From NCBI GenBank assembly GCA_025506515.1, contig CM046451.1:42241701-42305700 (forward strand): DNA of 64,000 bases. The letters run 5' to 3'. Positions within the stretch are counted from its first letter, which is position 1. Each line of letters starts with the position of its first letter. This document shows, piece after piece, positions 11,211-23,305 of this stretch. Position numbers and translations under genes: made by a program. The stretch is from Flaveria trinervia (Eukaryota; Streptophyta; Magnoliopsida; Asterales; Asteraceae). The notes beneath the pieces were generated by a model that ran no database searches, was not told the origin of the DNA, and saw nothing but the letters and a program-made list of their open reading frames with translations.

Positions 11211-11918
11211 TCAATTTGAACAAACAAAATATTGTGTGTAATGATCCTTCAGCAAGACACATGCATGGGAAATGATAGTACACTATATCTTTGCTTATTC
11301 CTGAATTCATAAATAACAATAAATATAAGCAAGTTTCTTGATATGTGAGTAGATTAATCTTGAGTGGAAACTACACTGAGTGCATGCCAAACATAATGCT
11401 AAGTGATTATTTGTGGGAAACATCATTTTGAGAATACAAAGTGAGTCTTATTCTGATGTGACCAAATCACTCATCTAAACACACTATGTGGCAACACTTT
11501 ATAATATCTATCTTTCCAAATCATACTCCCTTTGTTTTGTGTGAACAAAGACCTGGGTGTATGATCACCATACTGAATATCAGTTACAAAAGATGAAAAG
11601 ATCATAATCCACATCATCCCTCTGTTTTGTGAGAACAAAGACCTCGGTTAAAGACACCTCTGTTTTACGTGAGTAAAGACCTGGTGACCTGATGATGATC
11701 ATATCTAAGCTCTCAAAAGAATCCTATGTGATCACTTTATATTAATCTAGAGCTTTTACATCATTGCATTAAAGAGATGTCAAATGCATCTTAAGATAGA
11801 AATTATAACTTAAAGTACATAGTTCGTAAGTGTGAAAAAGTGATGATTTGACTTGCAAAGGGAGGACAAAATCTTTGTGAATTCAATATGAAAACATGAT
11901 AAACAACATGCCTAGTTG
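11211..11918 (+). other. element A post-pol spacer, left part
   Basis: No convincing ORF. It holds three spaced copies of a 'ctttgtt...aacaaagacct' hairpin word (about 11530-11553, 11620-11645, 11660-11690). Similar non-coding sequence with a related hairpin word follows pol in element D (about 51638-51660). The spacer is split here by element B and resumes at 24514. Confidence 0.6.
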
Positions 11919-11923
11919 ATACA
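11919..11923. repeat. target-site duplication of element B
   Basis: ATACA here and again at 24509-24513, directly abutting the TG...CA ends of B. A perfect 5-base match. Confidence 0.9.
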
Positions 11924-12893
11924 TGACAGGATCAGCGATCACAAGTTTGATGTATTAGAGTTCAAAGCAGCGGAATAAGAATAGGAATTAGACAAATTGT
12001 AGCAAGAAATCGATACTTGTATGCATTAAGAGCACATACGGTTATAGTGAGAGAATATATTTCTGATTCAAGGAATGTTTATAGATATAGAATATTTCTG
12101 ATCAAATCATTCAAATCATTCATTGTATTACAATAGGTTGTTACTCCTTATATAGAGTGCAACAACCACTGCTGTTATCATGGAAAGTGACAACTGGCAG
12201 ATCTATTACAAAAATAACTAATTATTAACAAACTACTGAAATGCTCACAACTACTGAGAGCATATCAGAGTGTTAAGTACAGAATATAAAACTACTGATT
12301 AGAAACTACTGAAACTACAACGACTGAAGAACAAGCTCTTCAGTCGTTTTACAAAACTACTGAAACAAAAACTACTGAAACTAAAACTACTAAAACTCGA
12401 AATATAAAACTACTGATATCACAACTACTGAAGAAGTACTCTCAGCAGTTGTGACAAACTACTGAGGCTTCAGTACTTGATCTTCAGACTTTGACCTTCA
12501 GATGTTTCATCAGCTGATGACTTCAGTAGATATCATCAGCTGATGTGTTCAGTCTTTGTCTTCAGACTTTGTACATCAGTTGTTGATCTTCAGCACTTAT
12601 AAACTCTTCAGTTGTACTTCAGTACTTTGGTCTTTCAGCTTCAGCACTTGTGTTCTTCAGCTGTTCAGGTTCAGTACTTGCGTTCTTCAGCTGTTCAGCT
12701 TCAGTACTTGTGTTCTTCAGCTGTTGTACTTCAGCACTTTAGTTCTTCAGCTGTTGAAGTCTTCAGCACTTGATCTTCAGCTGTTGAAGTCTTCAGCACT
12801 TGTCAAACTGCTGATGAACCTTTCAGCAGTTGTTGTGATACCATGTGGGACTAGAGGTTTTCTGATTGGCTCATTGGTTCTTTTGGTCCAACA
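11924..12893 (-). repeat. element B 3' LTR
   Basis: Plus strand reads TGACAGGATCAGC...TTGGTCCAACA; sense is the reverse complement. It contains a TATA box (about 12146-12154), a perfect 12-base-arm hairpin (12319-12348) and a U3 filled with ~25-50-base repeats of 'cttcagctgttg/cttcagcacttg' (about 12590-12830). The low-complexity open frames inside are by-products of these repeats. Confidence 0.92.
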
Positions 12894-12907
12894 AACTCCC
12901 CCTAAAC
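12894..12907 (-). other. polypurine tract of element B
   Basis: The minus strand reads GGTTTAGGGGGAGTT immediately inside the 3' LTR, the purine-rich primer for plus-strand DNA synthesis. Element C has the same site at 31596-31609. Confidence 0.8.
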
Positions 12908-13109
12908 CAATGCAGCCAAAACCTCTAAATATCTATTATCCCACTTATTGTTGGCAAAATGTTGGTCTTTTTCCTTCTTGATCAGTAGAGAAGATGACCC
13001 ATGTAAGCTCCGACCTGGGAAGAAATCTCAGATATTTGTTTGGCAGAGGTATGAATGGGAACTCTGTTTTGGGGAACTGGACACAGAGTTGTTATCCCAT
13101 TCATGAGAT

Positions 13110-16100
13110 TTACTTCCCCATAATGAGTCTGTACGACTCTCTTGTGTAGGCCTCAAGGAAGGTGATTTGTTCCTCCATGGTTAGCTCTTCAGCACCTCCT
13201 TCAAACAATGATTCAGGCCCATAATACTCAGACAGGTATTTGGCCTGTTTCCCATTCTTTAGCTCCACAGTTGTTATTATTCTGTAAGCAAACTCATCCG
13301 GGTGATTACCCTCTAGGAACAACTGGAGCTCATTTTTCCTAACTTCCTCAAGCCTCTGTAAACTAACCCCTTTTTCACTATTTTGTTTTCCAGCATCTTC
13401 TGAGGGGTTAGATTAGCTTTGTAGGCTTTCTTGAAGTCCTCTAGGATTTCCCAGGGTGAAACTACAAAGACCAGAGAGATCACTTCATCTACGATCTTTT
13501 TCACCTGGCCAATGTATCTCTGAGGTATGTTTTTCTTATGAATTCTGTGAGAGACCCTGGGATCAGGCCAAATCCTCATTCTTTCCTTTGATATTGAAAG
13601 GTATGCCTGAGAGTGTAAAGTCTGAGGGCTTGCTTCTTCATATGGATGATAGAAGATGTGGCTGCATAAGCTTTGTCAACTCTCTTCAGCAATTCCTCAT
13701 CATGCTGTTTATGAAGCTCTTCTTCTTCTAGCTTCACTTTAACCATTTGTCTTGGACTTCAGAGTAATTGCTGAGGAGTGACTTGTGGCCTTAGGCAACT
13801 GAATCACAGCTGAGAGTGGCAGCCTATCTTCATCATTCTTCATCATCTTCTAGCCTCAATACCCTTCTCTTCTTCTTCAAGGGTATATCATCGGCTATGG
13901 GTTTTGAGGGTAAGGGAGTTGGTTGGTGGGTTGTGATTTGGGTGGTTTTGGTGTGGGAATGTTGACAGGCTGTTCTAGCATCTTGAGGTGAGTGTGTGGC
14001 TTTTGATTGCTTGGCTAGCTCAGTCCTGCTCCCAGCACCCGCTTCATTCAAAGCTTCAATAACAAGCCCCTTAGTATATGCTTCAGATGAACAGATCTTG
14101 GTGGTGATTGCCAAGATATTGTCCCTGGACCAAGCTTTGATTTCAATCATTGATCTTCCAAGATATTTTGCAATAAATCTAATCATGATCTCAAGCCTTT
14201 CTCTTTCTAACACTTCATAACTTGCCCATCTATTCTGGATTCTTCAATCTCTATCGTCGAATCTCAGAGTCAAGTTATTGGTGTCATGGCCTTGCCTAAA
14301 CAGCTGATCAATGATGTTGTCCATTGATCTGCTGTGTTCAGCATCAGCCTCTTTTATCAGTAGCTCCAAGGCTTTGTCTTCAGTAAATGATCATCAGCAC
14401 TTTTCTTGCGCTTGTAGGTGAGCAGTGGTTGCTGTTCTTTCTCCTCCTCTTGGGCTTGCTTCTCTTCCTTCTCTTCCTCTGTTCTTTTCCTCTTCTTTTC
14501 TTTCACTGCAGTACTCTCCCCCTTTTTGGATGCATTGGAGGAAGGGGTTTGTACCGCAGAAAGTGTCTTTTGCACAGCAGCATCAATCAAGGTTGTAAAG
14601 TTGAGGAAAGCCTCTCATCAATGGCTTTAGTCACAATATCAGTGAGTATGGTGTGGTGTGATGAGAGGAGGGAATTTTGAAGTACAGCACCTATTTGCTC
14701 AGGAGGGTTCTGTTCCTGAGAAATAGGGCCTGAAGCAGAGGCAGGTGGTTGATTTTGGAGTGGCTTAATGTGTGGGGAACCTTCAACAGAGGTGCCATAT
14801 GTGGGTTGGTGGAGGCAGATGGTCTTTCTCCTTGTGAAAGTTGGTCAAGTAGGTTTTGAAGCCTACTGACTTTCTCTTCAAGGATTGTGTTCTAGGCAAG
14901 AACATCGTAGAAAAAGCCCAGGTCATCATCAGCCGAAGCTGAATCATCTGACCTCCTGCTTGAGCAGGATTGACATGCACGGGGTGTAGACCAGTTGTTG
15001 CATGTGCCCCTTGTGCTTGGTACTAGGGACTTCCAGCCTCAGGACAATGTCCATCATCAGCTGTTGCCTCTGTGAGGTCTTAGCACTGTTACCAGCCTCA
15101 TTCTGATCATGTGCTGATTCAGAAGAGGTGGCAGCCTCACTAGAAATGCTAAGCTCCTTATCTACACCAGAGATAGAAGTGGTAAACCCCTGTGCTGTGG
15201 GTTCTCAATTGCACTTTGTTCCTCCCCCTCAATTGTAGGGTGTTCCCAGTAGTAAGAGGTTTCTGGGGAGGGGTGAGGAGTGCAGTTGAGTCAGCACTTG
15301 TGCAAATATTAAAGTTGGGCTGTGAGGGGCGGTTGTATGGGGTGAAGGGATAGAAGCAATGCACCTGGGGAGGTTGGTGCTCTTCAATGGCAATCCCCTC
15401 AAGTGAGGAAGATCCCGATATGTAGGTACCCCTGTTGTGGTTGCTGCAGGCTCCTGTTGAGAGGAAGCCTGAGCGGCTATGGCTGGAAGAGTCATTGTAT
15501 CCACTAGGGGGTTTGGACTAGTGGATATATCCTGCGTTTGTGTTGCAGGGGCATCCTCAGGGGACCCAATGCCTGAGTAGCCGTTTTGGGTTTCTTTTTG
15601 GTGGGTTTGGTGGGGACTTTTGATTTGGAGGTGGTGGCTGTGGGTTCCAGCTGCGTGGGTTTGCGCAGCTTGGCAGCCAATTTGAGTGTCTGCTCAGAGT
15701 TGTGCCGGGAGTATACTTCCGCAGAACAGCGTAGCAGGGACTCCCAAGCCAACAAGTCCCTCAGCATTAGCTAGTTAGTAATGATGGCCATATGAACCGT
15801 GGATATAGTATCCAACGGTTGGCAGTTAGTTTTTGAGCCATATCCTTGAGCTCCGAAAATATTATTTCTGAAAAGTTTAACGGTTGTTGCTCAAGAATAG
15901 AGTACATTCCTGCTGCCACTTTGACGACATTTGATCCCAAGACGACGTCTTAGGAGCCAAACATACATTCACCATGTGAAAAATTAGACGTTCGGCGTCA
16001 TGGAAGTGTTTCTTCATGATAGTGGAGGCACTGAGATTGCCTTGATATCCATGTTGGGCAAAGGATAGATCTGTGGTGCCCTTCGGATATCCAGCAGGAG

Positions 16101-16389
16101 AAATAGCATCATCCAGATGAAGAATTTGGCGGATACTGCAGGAGTGATGACTACTTCTTTATTGTTGACGACCGATTGGAGAGATGGGTGTTGTTCTCGC
16201 CAGTGGTAATAGTAACGTTCATCCAAAACTGTTGGAGGGATTCGGCATGTAGTATGGGATTCAAAAGAAATGCCGTTTTGTATTGGGACTGAACCATAAG
16301 ATCGATAGCATATCGAACTTATCCCAGACAGGCGATTTAGTAAGGTAGGCAACACAGTTGTGTCGCGGTTTAATTTGCATGGACGCCAT
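13110..16389 (-). pseudogene. element B ORF3 (post-pol extra ORF), broken
   Basis: Starts at ATG 16389 (MASMQIKPRHNCVAYLTKSP), where E and C start homologous ORFs, and ends ...YTRESYRLIMGK at 13110. Recognisable blocks: N-terminal 'KPRHNCV' domain, 'FHMVNVCLAPKTSSWDQM' (about 15990-15920), a Pro/Thr/Ser/Lys-rich middle (15770-15200), a Lys/Glu-rich segment (14590-14357) and a C-terminal domain (14213-13110). Several frameshifts break it. Function unknown. By position it matches the 'env-like' ORF of Sireviruses, but I see no signal peptide or membrane segment. A TATAAATA box lies 71 bases upstream. Confidence 0.75.
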
Positions 16390-17144
16390 TGAGAAAGAGA
16401 AGTTTTGGAGAGGACGTTAGGTTTGAAGAAGATGAAGCATTGAAGGCTTAGGTCAGGGATATTTATAGGATACGGTAAGAAAACGACTAAAGGATATGGT
16501 GTTAGTCATCAGTAGTTTTAAACGACTGTTGACATGGTATGATCCTTTCAGACATTGAAACAGCTGAAGTCGTGGTGTTAGGCATGAGAAGTTAGAAAAC
16601 TACTGAAGACCATGGTTTTGACTTCAGATGATTGAAACAACTGAGGACTTGGTGTTTGTCATCAGTAGTTGTGAAACTACTGAAGACAGTGGTTTTGTCA
16701 TCAGCTGTTGTAAACAACTGAAGACTTGGTATTAGTCATCAGTAGTTGTAAAACTACTGAAGACATGGTATTGCTTCAGTTGTTTAGAATGAAACAGCAG
16801 TTGTACAAACGACTGAATTTTCATCAGCTGTTTTCGTCAATTCTTAGCTTTTCAGCTGTTCATACTGTCCTCAACACATTCATCAGCCTTTTTGGCTGAT
16901 TTCAGTTGTTTCATAGGACATCAGTACTTATCTGTTTTTACTGATTTCAGTAGTTGTAACTACATAAGTAGTTTTAACTACATCAGTAGTTTGGAGCAGA
17001 TAAAGTACTTCAGTACTTATAAGGCATTTAGCCATCAGTAGTTATAAAAACTACTGAAGGGAAAAGGAACTCATCAGTACTTATATGTGACATGGTTACT
17101 AATGATCATCAGTACTTATTACTAAGATCATCAGTATTTGTCAC
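16390..17144 (-). other. element B pol-ORF3 spacer with hairpin array
   Basis: Non-coding. It is dense in 'AACTACTGA' and its reverse complement 'TCAGTAGTT'. Best hairpins start at 16662 (arms TCAGTAGTT/AACTACTGA, loop GTGA), 16701 (one mismatch) and 16739 (loop GTAA), i.e. 39 and 38 bases apart. The spacing repeats exactly in elements C and E. On the sense strand the array lies 270-370 bases before the ORF3 ATG. Confidence 0.75.
16460..16467 (-). promoter_or_regulatory. candidate TATA box for B ORF3
   Basis: Sense strand CCTATAAATATCC, followed by a CT-rich stretch and the ORF3 ATG (context TCAATGGCG) 71 bases downstream. This spacing and composition are those of a plant core promoter plus short leader. 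The same arrangement occurs in C (35050-35057) and, degenerate, in E (about 61990-62002). Inference from sequence only. Confidence 0.5.
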
Positions 17145-17993
17145 TTATTCTAGCTGCAGCATACCAAGCCTTAACACCAGGTTTTGGAAAGTTGAACTAT
17201 CCAAAAGCTTAGTAAAAATGTATGCAAGCTCATCAGCACTAGGCACAAACTTAGGATCAATCAGACCTTTTTCAAAACAATCCCTTATAAAATGATGTCT
17301 GATCTCTATATGTTTGGTCCTAGAGTGCTGGACTGTATTTTTGACAATGCAAAGAGCTGAAGCACTATCCATTAATAATGGAGTCTTAGTCTCTGTAATG
17401 CCATAATCCAAAAGTTGGTTTTGAAGCCAGAGTACCTGAGATGTACAACTTGCAGCTGCAATGTACTCTGCTTCAGCAGTTGATGTAGCAACTGAGGTCT
17501 GTTTCTTGCTCTGCCAAGAAATCAAGCAGTTGCCTAGGAATTGACATCCACCAGAAGTTGATTTCCTGGTCAACTTACACCCGGCATAGTCACTGTCAGA
17601 AAAAGCAACTAATTTACCAGAATGTCCAGTAGAATACCATAAACCTAGAGATGGAGTGCCTTGCAGATATCTAAAGATCCTCTTGACTGCAATCAGATGA
17701 GACTCTTTAGGTACAGCCTGAAATCTAGCATAGACACATGTAGCAAACATAATATCTGGTCTAGAAGCTGTTAAATACATCAAGGACCCAATCATACATC
17801 TGTAAAGTGTTTCATCAACCACTTTACCTTTCTGATCTGTATCCAGTTGTGTGGTGCTGCACATGGGGGTAGAACAAGGCTTACAGTTTTGTAAATCAAA
17901 CTTTTGCAAAAGATCTTTTGTGTATTTGGACTGATGAATGAAAATTCCATCAGCCTTTTGTTTGATTTGCAACCCCAGAAAGAACTATAACTC
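17145..17993 (-). pseudogene. element B RNase H, end of pol
   Basis: Open from about 17972 to 17145 (275 residues): 'LQIKQKADGIFIHQSKY', 'MIGSLMYLTASRPDIMF', catalytic 'FSDSDYAG', 'STAEAEYIAAAS', 'TKHIEIRHHFIRDC', ending ...LRLGMLQLE. The ending is shared by C and E and differs from the GMINLD/E of A/D. It is separated from RT by an in-frame TAG near 17985-17988, where related copies read CAG. Confidence 0.88.
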
Positions 17994-18712
17994 TCCCATG
18001 GCACTCATTTCAAACTTCTGTTGCATCAACTTTGTAAAGGCATCACACAACTTTGGATCAGAGGATGCAAAAATGATGTCATCTACATAAATTTGAACAA
18101 GTAGATTATGCTGCCCAGCTTTCTTAATGAATAAAGTCTTATCTATGGAGCCTCTAGTGAAATTATTTTCCAGAAGAAAGTTTGATAATGTCTCATACCA
18201 GGCTCTAGGAGCTTGTTTTAACCCATAAAGAGCCTTATCAAGCTTATACACCCAATTAGGATGTTTATTGTCCTCAAAGCCTGGAGGTTGACATACATAA
18301 ACCTCTTCTTTAATTTTCCATACAAAAATGCACTTTTGACATCCATTTGAAAAACTTTAAGGTTTTGATAAGTAGCATAAGCTAAAAACAATCGAATTGC
18401 TTCCAGTCTGGCTACAGGGGCAAAGGTTTCATCATAATCAATACCTTCTTCTTTTGCAAACCCCTGAACAACCAGTCTGGCCTTGTTCTTAACAAAAAGC
18501 CCATTTTCATCAGTTTTGTTCCTAAACATCCATTTAGTGCCTATTGCACACTTACCTGGAGGTAGAGGAACCAGTTCCCACCCTTGCTGTTTCTTGAACT
18601 GAAGAAGCTCAAGCTGCATGGCATCAACCCATCCATTGTCCTTTAAAGCAATGTGATAATTCTTTGGCTCTTGCTGACTGATGAAGAGAGCATAGAAGCA
18701 GAAATTTGACAT
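17990..18712 (-). pseudogene. element B reverse transcriptase
   Basis: Typical Copia RT: 'NYHIALKDNGWVDAM' (about 18660), 'WELVPLPPGKCAIGTKW', 'ARLVVQGFAKEEGIDYDE', 'FAPVARLEAIRLFLAY', 'QMDVKSAFLYGK' (about 18350-18320), then after a frameshift near 18290 'YKLDKALYGLKQAPRAWYE' and catalytic YVDD at 18078-18089 with 'IIFASSDPK' beyond. Apart from one frameshift and the stop at its end the domain is well kept. Confidence 0.88.
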
Positions 18713-20076
18713 TGACTTCTTGTTGATACTCCAGCAGTGATATCACCAATGATTTGAGACATAGGGTGATTATTCAGATCTTGATACACAATGAGATCTG
18801 TGCAAGTGTTTGTAGCTGGCTCAGCATAACAGATGGTGATGGTGAATCATTTCCTTGAAACCAATCAGTGGATGGTAATTCAAAGGAAGTTGAATTCGAA
18901 GAGATCTCATCAGCATTTGTTGTGGATGGTGCTACTGGAGCTACAGGAACATCAGGTCTAGCTGAATCAGGCAGTTGATCACTAAACCTGAAGAGGTGAG
19001 TACTGCAATCATCATCATCATCAGCACCAGCAGTACCACCAGGTGGTGAACTGTTGACAGGAGCAACAGCAGGAGTTTGATAAGGAACATATTGCAGTAT
19101 GTCCAAATCAAATAACTCCACAGGGCTTTGTGGAATCTTGTCCTTTGGAGATCATTGAACTTAACATGTAGAGTTTCTTCAACCATCTTTGTTCTGCAGT
19201 TGAAGACTCTGTATGCCTTGCAAGTAGATGAATAACCAACAAAATACCCTGCATCCACCTTAGGATCAATTTATGGAGTTGATCCTTTGTGTTGAGAATA
19301 AAACAGGGACACCCAAATGCTTTGAAAAATGAAATCAGAGGAGCCAAATGATGGAGGACTTCATATGGAGTCTTCATCACCTCTGATTTACTAAAACTCT
19401 ATTTTGCACATAGCAAGCTGTGTTAACAGCTTCAGCCCAAAAGGACAGTGGCAAACCAGAGTCAGCCAGCATGGAACCTTGCAGCTTCAATGAGGTCCTG
19501 TTCTTTCTCTCCACTACTCTATTTTGTTCTGGAGTCCTTGGAATGCTAAACTGCCTTTTGATTCCCTTTGAAAGATAGAAGTCATCAAGTGTATGATTTC
19601 TGAATTCAGTTCCATTGTCACTCCTAATACACTTGACTGGAAAAGAATACTGCTTCTTAATATACAACACAAAGTGAATAATCTTCTGAGCAGCCTCATC
19701 CTTTGAATGTAGAAAGAAAGTCCATACAAATCTGGAGTAATCATCCACAATTACCAGACAGTATTTTTTCTTTGCCATGCTCATTACTCTCACAGGACCA
19801 AATAGATCCATATGCAGTAATTGCAAGCAGGCAGTGGACTTAGGCACTTCAATAGGAGGAATGAGACTTGTGATGTTTTCCTTTTAAACAAGCAGTGCAG
19901 GTTTCATCACAGTGGAACTCCTTTATTGGTAAGCCTCTGACTAAACTATATGGGTAAGCTGATTCATGTTTTTGAGATTAACATGACCAAGCCTTCTGTG
20001 CCACAGTTTAGATTCTTGAGAAGAGGCTTTGGAAAATAGGCAAGGATTGCCTTTGAGATCTATTTTCTTGAAAGAT
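18713..20076 (-). pseudogene. element B integrase, broken
   Basis: Zinc domain near 20010-19890 (His pair damaged by a frameshift; 'CTACLKGK' present). Core ORF 19847-19377 carries 'LLHMDLFGP' (Asp codon about 19805-19807), 'VDDYSRFVWTF', 'RSDNGTEF' (about 19617) and 'VVERKNR' (Glu about 19509). The usual G before V-V-E-R is Arg here. The C-terminal region 19380-18941 ('LISFFKAFGCPCFILN', 'FVGYSSTCKAYRVFNC') is frameshifted, followed by an acidic linker ending near 18774. Confidence 0.85.
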
Positions 20077-20454
20077 CTAAGGCATACACTCTTCTGTCCT
20101 GTTGGCTCTCAGGAGAGTGTGATCATCCAACACCTTGTCAATCAAGTGCAAAACTTTGGATGACAGAATCCTACAGTTTTGACTGGTGAAAAGAGCAACA
20201 TGGCCTTTATCACACATTTGACTGACACTCAAGAGATTGTACTTGAGATTTTCCACATGATTAACATCATCAAATTTGATTTCTCCATTGGACAAAGCCC
20301 TTACCAATGATGTAACCCCTAGCATCATTGCCAAAAGAAACAAATCCCTTCTTTCCTTGAGAGTAGTCATGAAGAGAGAGCTGTTCCCAGTCATGTGCAT
20401 AGATCCCCCACTGTCTACATACCAGATGCTACTTTGGCATGTTGAAGAACCCTG
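20077..20454 (-). pseudogene. element B protease region
   Basis: Contains WYVDSGGSMHMTGN, so the D-S-G catalytic triad is intact, then 'NGEIKFDDVNHVENLKYNLLSVSQMCDKGHV' segments typical of Copia pol upstream of integrase, and an altered end near 20077 (frameshift). The sequence just before it on the sense strand is T-rich and ends TGCAGG (about 20466-20450), following the gag stop; see findings. Confidence 0.83.
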
Positions 20455-20467
20455 CAATAATAAACAA

Positions 20468-23305
20468 TCAGTTAGTTTTGGAGACCCAAACCTTTTTGGT
20501 TTTGGGCCTGGTCTCATCAATAGATGGTAAACTAACAGGTTTATTTGAACAACAGCCTGAGAGGAAGAAGATGGTGAAGAAGAGGAATCCTTTGGCTTGA
20601 CCTCCTTTTCTGTGGTTTCAACATAGGAGCATCTAGTTGGTTAACTCTACCCAACAGATGTTGAACCATCATGACCAGCTGTGTCTGATTTTGTGATAAA
20701 GCTTTCAGCTCATCAGACGCATTGCTAGTGGAGTTTGATAAGTTCCTATGTTTCACCTTCTTCTTCTGAGCACTCTCAGCTGTCACCTGTTTAACCCCTT
20801 CCTTTTTGGATTTCTTTGAGGACTTAAGGGTTACAGGATTGATGTTGCTGATACAAATGTGGTCTCAAACTCAGTTTTCATTTTCCATTTTCTCTTTAAT
20901 TTCTTCTTTTTGTTTGAGTTTGGAACCTCTTTTGTACCAACAATCATCTGTAAGATGATTGAACAAACCACATACTTCACATGGTTTCTTCTTCATCTTA
21001 GGTTGATCATCAACTAAAGAGGGTGAAGCAACTGAAGACTTGTTCTTCAATGCTTTGGAAGCATTATTTGCTTTCTTGACTGCCTCTTTAGTAGTCTTCA
21101 AACTCTTTCTACTGATAGTTTTCTTCTCTTCAGTACTGACAGCAGTTGGAGTTTGAACTTCAGGTGTTAATCCTGCTCTCTAGTCCTTTCAGGACCTTCA
21201 GATTAACTCCTGAGTTGATCAACTCATTGATCATGTGAGTGTCAGCATTTGAACCATCAACATCAGCTGATAGGTTCAAAGAGGGCTTGATGCTGACTGC
21301 TACTTCTGATTGTGCTGTATCAGAAGGTAGATCACATGATGTGATGGATTGGTTATCACTCTCACCATCAGATTCTACCTCTGCTCTTGGAGTAAAATCT
21401 GTAGGTGGAGCAGTGTGATTGTAACCAATGCCAAACTTCACATTGGAAGCAGATTGCTTACTCAGAAGCATTTCAAAACCTTTGCATGATTGTACCCATC
21501 TATCACATTCTACCTGGGTAACTGCAAGGGTTTCTTTGAGATCTTTGTACTTCTCTAGAAGTACCTCTTCTCTAGCCTTATCATCAATTATTTGGCATTT
21601 CAGTTTGTAAATCTCATCATTTTTATCTTTAAGCACAGACTCAAATTCAGCTTTGTTTTTGGAAATTGTTTGTTCTAGCTCAATGTTCTTATTAATTAAA
21701 GCTACATTTGCTTCTCTAATAGAAGCAAATGCTGCTATGCATGGTTCAGAACATAATTTGGCCTTTGCCTCAGAGGATACCTGTGATACCTGAGGTGTAG
21801 AAGCATTAGAATATGAAGTATCAGCAGACTCCAAAGCCATAAGAGCTAGATTTCCAAAAGGACTGTCACCACCATGTTGACGAGCACCTGAGAACAGTTG
21901 TTCATGACCAGACATGTCATCTGGTAAACTGCTCCAGTCAACAACTCCTGGGGTGAAGAAGCTGTGTTGTTGAGGTTGAGTTTGTTGTTGAGATTGGGAT
22001 GGCTGAGGTTCTGGTAGTGCATGAGGTTGTGGTGCCATAGGAACTTGAACTTGATTTGACTGTGGCATGTAATAACAAGGGTAAGGATATGGCATTTGAC
22101 CCTGAGGAACAAAATATGCCGGAGATTGTTGTTGAGGATGATGACTAGAAGTGACAGGATTGTGCCTCTGTGTTGTTGACTATTGCCAGGAAAAGTCACA
22201 AAGGGTGCAGTGGAGTTAGATCCAGTTGATCTACACTCTCTTGCAAAGTGTCCAAGCCGTTGGCATTTGTGACACCTCAACTTGCTCTTGTCAAAACCAA
22301 CTTTGGTTTTGCCAGAGCGTCCTGGGAATTTTCTTCCAGTTCTTTTATAGAACTTCTGAGATCTGATATTTATCAGGGCCATTTGGCTCAAAATATCCAT
22401 CTCTTCTAAGTCGTCATCAGCAATCCCCTTGAGATCATCCATAATGAAGCATAAATTGTCATTATTACACCTAGTAAACTGACCATCAACACTCACAAAT
22501 GCAGAATCAGAAGTGCTTGAAGAGAAATTAATATGCTCATCATACTGGCATTCAGATGAAGCATATTCTGACTCATGACCAACCAAGGCAGTGTTGCCTG
22601 GTACAAAGTCTTCAGTGAGCTTTCCAGATGAAGACAGCTTTCTCTTCTATTCTATCTCTCTCTCAAAAGTGAGCAGTTTCCCATGGAGTTGGGTGAGAGA
22701 TAGTTTGTCCAAACTTGCACTGGAGCGTAGGACAATAGTATATATGTCCCATCTCTCAGGCAGTGATCTAAGAAATCTGTTATTCATCTGAATATTGGTG
22801 TATTCAAGTTTGACCATTTTTAGTTCAGAGATCAAACAAGAGAACCGCTCATATTGTTGAGTCAGTGTCTCACCCTTTCTATGAGAGAATGTCTCATATT
22901 GTTGGGCAAGGATTTCTCTATTATTTGCCAAGACCTCATCTGTTCCTCCAAATTGTTCTTTCAAGGCATTCCAGAGGTCATGAGCAGTTTCATGATGCAT
23001 TAGCCCAGAATAGATTTCATTTGGCAGTGCCATGGCCAGAATTCCATGGGCTTTTGCATCAATTTCAAGCAACTTCTTATCCTCATCTGAGTATTGCTCC
23101 CTCCTCTTCGGAACCATTTGATTGGTTTCCGGGTTATTCACCATAGGCTTGTGTGGACCATGTACCACTAATGTCCAACAACTGCGCTGTTAACAGACAG
23201 GTGATGGAGCATTCGTCGTTGCCATATGTTATACTCATTCCTAACCAGCATTGGTGGCTTGGTTGAGGAACCAGTATTGTGAGGATCATTGGAGGGAGTA
23301 GTCAT
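20468..23305 (-). pseudogene. gag: element B gag, broken
   Basis: ATG at 23305 (MTTPSNDPHNTG, shared with C and E). A frameshift near 23190 separates the first ~40 codons from the UBN2 capsid domain ORF (23168-22647: 'YSDEDKKLLEIDAKAHGILAMALP', 'NRFLRSLPERWD'). After a stop near 22650 the ORF 22586-21846 holds the acidic 'DDDLEEMDILSQMALINIRS' block and the zinc knuckle CHKCQRLGHFAREC. A Gln/Pro-rich stretch and a coiled coil follow (22095-21160). A second knuckle CEVCGLFNHLTDDC is near 20980-20930. It ends ...KKVWVSKTN with TGA at 20468-20470. Confidence 0.86.

Noticed and set aside
12556..12981. Open frame of 141 codons rich in Cys/Ser/Leu/Phe repeats in the B LTR (and the similar one at 24165-24467)
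   Set aside because: It lies in the U3 tandem repeats on the antisense side of element B; amino-acid periodicity simply mirrors the DNA repeat. Not a gene.
15586..15774. Plus-strand frames opposite B ORF3 (and similar at 14387-14680, 32826-33182)
   Set aside because: Shadows of the low-complexity Lys/Glu/Pro-rich ORF3 on the other strand.
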